From Pseudisothecium myosuroides (lineage: Eukaryota; Streptophyta; Bryopsida; Hypnales; Lembophyllaceae), in NCBI GenBank assembly GCA_951799445.1, contig OX637289.1, forward strand, positions 9,887,321-9,951,320: a DNA stretch of 64,000 bases, read 5' to 3'. This document shows positions 61,064 through 64,000 of the stretch, piece after piece. The translations under genes were made by a program, and so were the position numbers. How positions within the stretch are numbered: position 1 is the first letter of the stretch; the number at the start of each line of letters is the position of its first letter. The notes below the pieces were generated by a model, which was given only the letters and a program-made list of their open reading frames with translations, did not search any database and was not told the origin of the DNA.

Positions 61064-64000
61064 ATGGAACCGGCTTCGGCCACCTTGGCGCGCACTCGTG
61101 TTCCCATTTCGTCGAATCCTTGCAGTGGTTTGTGCAATACGAGAGTCGCCTCGGTGACTACTACTCGGTCGTATTCTTCGTCGTCACCACCTGCAATTGC
61201 CAGCTATGGCTTGGATGGAGCCAATAGGAGGTGGGTGTCACATTCGTTGGATATTATCGGTGGGTGCGAGCGAGGAGGACGCAAGACGACCCCCCCACCG
61301 ACGATGAATTTAGTAGTAGGGTGCAGCAGCAGTCCTAGGTCGTTGTTGGAGAATTTAGAAGGGAGCTGGTTTAGGGATCAACCCAGGATTGTGGGATCCA
61401 CGCATTCGTCTTCGTTCGGAAACGCATCTCCTGCTTCGACCTCGGGTGATATTCATCGATGGGGGGGAGGGAAGAAGACGAAGAAGAATTCGCGGATGTG
61501 TCGGTGTGGTTCGGAAGAATTGAATCCCGAGGATACGTCTCCGACGAATGAGAGGAGCAACCGGGCTACTCCTGGAGGCTCGCAAGCAGACCAATCGGCC
61601 GCTAGTAGAGCGGGTACATTGGAGTCCGAGTTGTTCTTATACACGGTATGAGCTGCTTCTTTTTTTGGAAGCTACAACTAAAGTGGAAGGATAGTCGATT
61701 TTAGGGTCTGAGGGGTAGACGCTGAAAGCGAATCGTAACAATCACATTAGTGGGGATTCGTTGAGGATTCTATTGTCAGTGGTGATTGAAAAGAGGACTA
61801 AGTAAAGCAGAGGCTCCATTAACTGTACAATACAGTAGATTCTCCATTGACCATACATGTGAACTTTGATTTGTGGTCAGTGTAGAAATACTGAATCTAT
61901 AGGCATTTAGATTTTTGCAATTGATTTTTAGCTTTACACAGACTAAGTGTGCAAAAGTATAGATGAATCAAGTTTCTAGATTGTTGTAGGGAAAGACTCA
62001 AAGTTCACCTGTATGGTCAATGGAACTTCTCGCTTGCTGTATGGTGAATGGAGACTTTACATTAATTCCCTTGAACACGAAGAAACCAGCATCGATTTAA
62101 TTCTAATCGTAATGTGCCATTAGCCAAGTGGGGAGATCAGAATCGAGGTTATCATGCAATAGTTCAGTGTCCACACACCCAGACTGCCATGTGGACATGT
62201 TCATTCAGCATGGAAAGCCTTGATCGTGGAACTCATCTTAACTTATTTCACAAAGTCTGAAACCTAATAATAATTTCGCGTTAATAAGTTCAAAATTTTT
62301 TTTACTTCTGTTTGCAATGTTCATGACATTTGCGGTACGGATTGCAGGGTCGAATGAGAGCTCTGGAGAATTTCAGTGAAGAAATGGCGAAGCCAGATGA
62401 AGAGATCAACTTGATACGAGCTGCAGTGTTTGTGGCCCAGCACTTGTAAGTTGTCTGCCCAATTCGTTCTTGCAGATCGAGATTTCGTAAATGAAAAATG
62501 CATTCTGCTTGTAAGCCATATGCGAATATTGGTGAGGTTTAGCCAAGAATGTGATGTTCTTCGAGAAGATGGTGAGTTCAGGCCAGTTTGAAGTATTTAC
62601 ATTCGTTGTGCAAGTAGTTTCAACTATTGCAAAGAACATAGTTGTTTGATGGGACAGTTGTTCGGTAATCGTAGATATCCAAAAATCACTGCCGACGAAG
62701 TGGAAGCCGAGATGGAGGAAATGGCTGCTGCACTCGACCCTCTGCTACCCCCCCCTGCTGGTTTGTCCTGGACAATTAACCACTTCAGCTCATTTTGATT
62801 TTTTTCCAGGCATATGCAGTTTTTTATTTGTTGTGGTGGAATTGACATACTTAAACTGGTAAATGAACATGAGGCCCAATTTGAGCTTTTTGGTCCCTCA
62901 GGGCTTAAGGTCAAACGTTATAGTGCAGTTGCTGGCTCATCCTCGAATCATAACCGTAAGGGTGCATTGTTTCCACGCAGAGCGATACACAATGCGCATG
63001 ATCAACTCCATGAATAAGTACCTCTTTAGTGAACTGGGTTATAAAGGAGCTACAAATTACCTTGATCCTGACAACTCATGCATAAATATGGTGCTGAAGA
63101 GGCGAGAAGGTAACGTCGTTGAGTCAAGCGTTATGACAAGATATATTTTTACCCCATTTCCGCTCAAACGACTGTAGGTTTGATTTTTTTTTCATGATTT
63201 GGAATCAACAGTTTTACTGATGGCGTGACAGTTTTGGGATGGTTTGCATCTTCATCCAATAAAATGTTTCGGTCTTGTGCATTTAGAATTATAGTTTTGC
63301 ATGGAATCCACTTTAATGTTGCTTTTGAGATGCATTCCTAGGTTTTAGGGTTTAGGTTCAATCAAACGTTCTAGTTGCGATTGTGTGAGTCCATGCTCCT
63401 CACATGTTTCTTCGTTATTTAACTTTCAGTTTATATACTTGCTTATCCTCAGTGTACATGGATGGCAGGATTGCCACTTACAATGTCATTGGTGTACATG
63501 GAACTTGCTAAACGCGTGGGATTGCCAATGCAAGGGGTATGGACCTGGCTTCACTTCTCCATGTAGAGATTGGCTTGCGCTTCACCATTCTCTTTCTTAG
63601 TGAAGATGATTCAGTGCGTGCATTTCATTCGAATGCTGCATTAACTTCTTAAGAGAAACTTGTGGAGACCTAACTTACTGAGAATGCCTGTTAATGCTGG
63701 GCTTGATTACAGGTGAATTTGCCTGCACATTTTATGTGTCGTCCAACCGGTGATGGTCTAGAGTTCTTCATCGATGCACACGCAAGTGGCAAGGCAAGTG
63801 CCTTTTACAATTTGCTGTTTTCCGGCGTTTCCCTTGTTATCATCACTGAGGCAATGTTACCTTGTTGAATTCTATTAGTTAGTGCAGTTTAGCATATTTG
63901 CTTTCTTTTGTCCTCCATTTTTGTTTATTTTTATTTTTTGAGAGAGCAGTTTTTGTGAAGAAAACATATTCAGTATCAATTTTTCTGTTGATCTGGCAGG
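61064..64000 (+). CDS. SirB1/transglutaminase-like domain protein, plastid-type, 3' end outside window
   Basis: Exons: 61064-61645, 62348-62445, 62642-62760, 62981-63109, 63469-63536, 63713-63793, then an exon starting at 64000. Phases agree and give 359 residues so far. The first about 150 residues are Ser/Thr/Arg-rich (MEPASATLARTRVPISSNP), like a transit peptide. The conserved part begins LFLYTGRMRALENF, then AKPDEEINLIRAAVF, RRYPKITADEV and the SirB1 N-terminal core: RYTMRMINSMNKYLF, YLDPDNSCINMVLKRREGLP, SLVYMELAKRVGLPMQGV and LPAHFMCRP. This fold is shared with bacterial SirB1 and animal FBXO21; the biochemical role is not established. Intron 6 has a GC donor. Exon 3's acceptor (AACATAG) was chosen by phase. 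Start could be upstream only if non-ATG. Confidence 0.85.
61831..62064 (+). mobile_element. Intronic MITE family M1, copy 2 (SirB1-like intron 1)
   Basis: It starts TACAGTAGATTCTCCATTGA and ends GGTGAATGGAGACTTTACAT. Interior blocks shared with 23922-24145 include AAGTTTCTAGATTGTTGTAG and ATGGTGAATGGAGACTTTAC. It carries two tandem right-end motifs (TGTATGGTCAATGGA, then TGTATGGTGAATGGA). Confidence 0.78.

Noticed and set aside
60673..61227. 184-codon open frame as the true start of the SirB1-like gene
   Set aside because: It is in a different frame from the exon that splices in phase to the conserved domain, ends in a stop, and has no similarity; better read as leader sequence.
62642..62660. 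Alternative exon 3 acceptor of the SirB1-like gene at 62657
   Set aside because: It would be out of phase with the GTAAGT donor after exon 2; the acceptor at 62641 keeps the frame.

Overview
The window is nuclear DNA of a land plant. It holds spliced genes with GT-AG introns, a plastid tocopherol-pathway prenyltransferase, a plant-type MYC/bHLH regulator, and Ty1/copia, Ty3/gypsy and PIF/Harbinger relics. Large tracts are AT-rich and packed with old, nested, non-coding transposons. A seedless plant (bryophyte, lycophyte or fern) would fit, but nothing in the sequence fixes the lineage.

Layout. About 0.7-6.3 kb is a GC-richer PIF/Harbinger region: a DDE transposase broken by one stop codon, and a convergent, open Myb/SANT-like partner gene. 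7-13 kb is AT-rich repeats. 13.9-24.8 kb is the main gene island: a 10-exon bHLH gene of the TT8/GL3 type on the plus strand meets a 12-exon homogentisate phytyltransferase gene on the minus strand tail to tail, with 226 bp between stop codons. 25-30 kb has short tandem repeats, a CACTA...TAGTG element and one unexplained exon-like block. 30-43.8 kb is nested non-coding transposons and foldback (hairpin) elements. 43.8-50.4 kb has a decayed gypsy element (minus) and a decayed copia element (plus). 50.4-60.5 kb is again repeats, including a 1.08 kb near-perfect palindrome. From 61.06 kb to the end is the 5' part of a plastid-type SirB1/transglutaminase-like gene that runs off the window.

The most notable feature is a family of about 0.9 kb non-coding elements flanked by TTAA, with termini like CCCCTAAAGG...CCTTTAGGGG. 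I place nine copies plus one fragment, and the window itself contains an empty-site paralogue showing precise TTAA insertion. This is the signature of piggyBac-type (or possibly Sola3-type) transposons, which as far as I know are not an established component of land-plant genomes. A second family, with GGGTG..GCACGAAACACC termini and 4-bp target duplications, forms long hairpins. The same roughly 230 bp MITE sits in intron 1 of both the phytyltransferase and the SirB1-like gene.

Gene models were built by hand from splice sites, reading-frame phase and family motifs, without transcript evidence. All repeat alignments were done by eye, so boundaries of degenerate elements are approximate.
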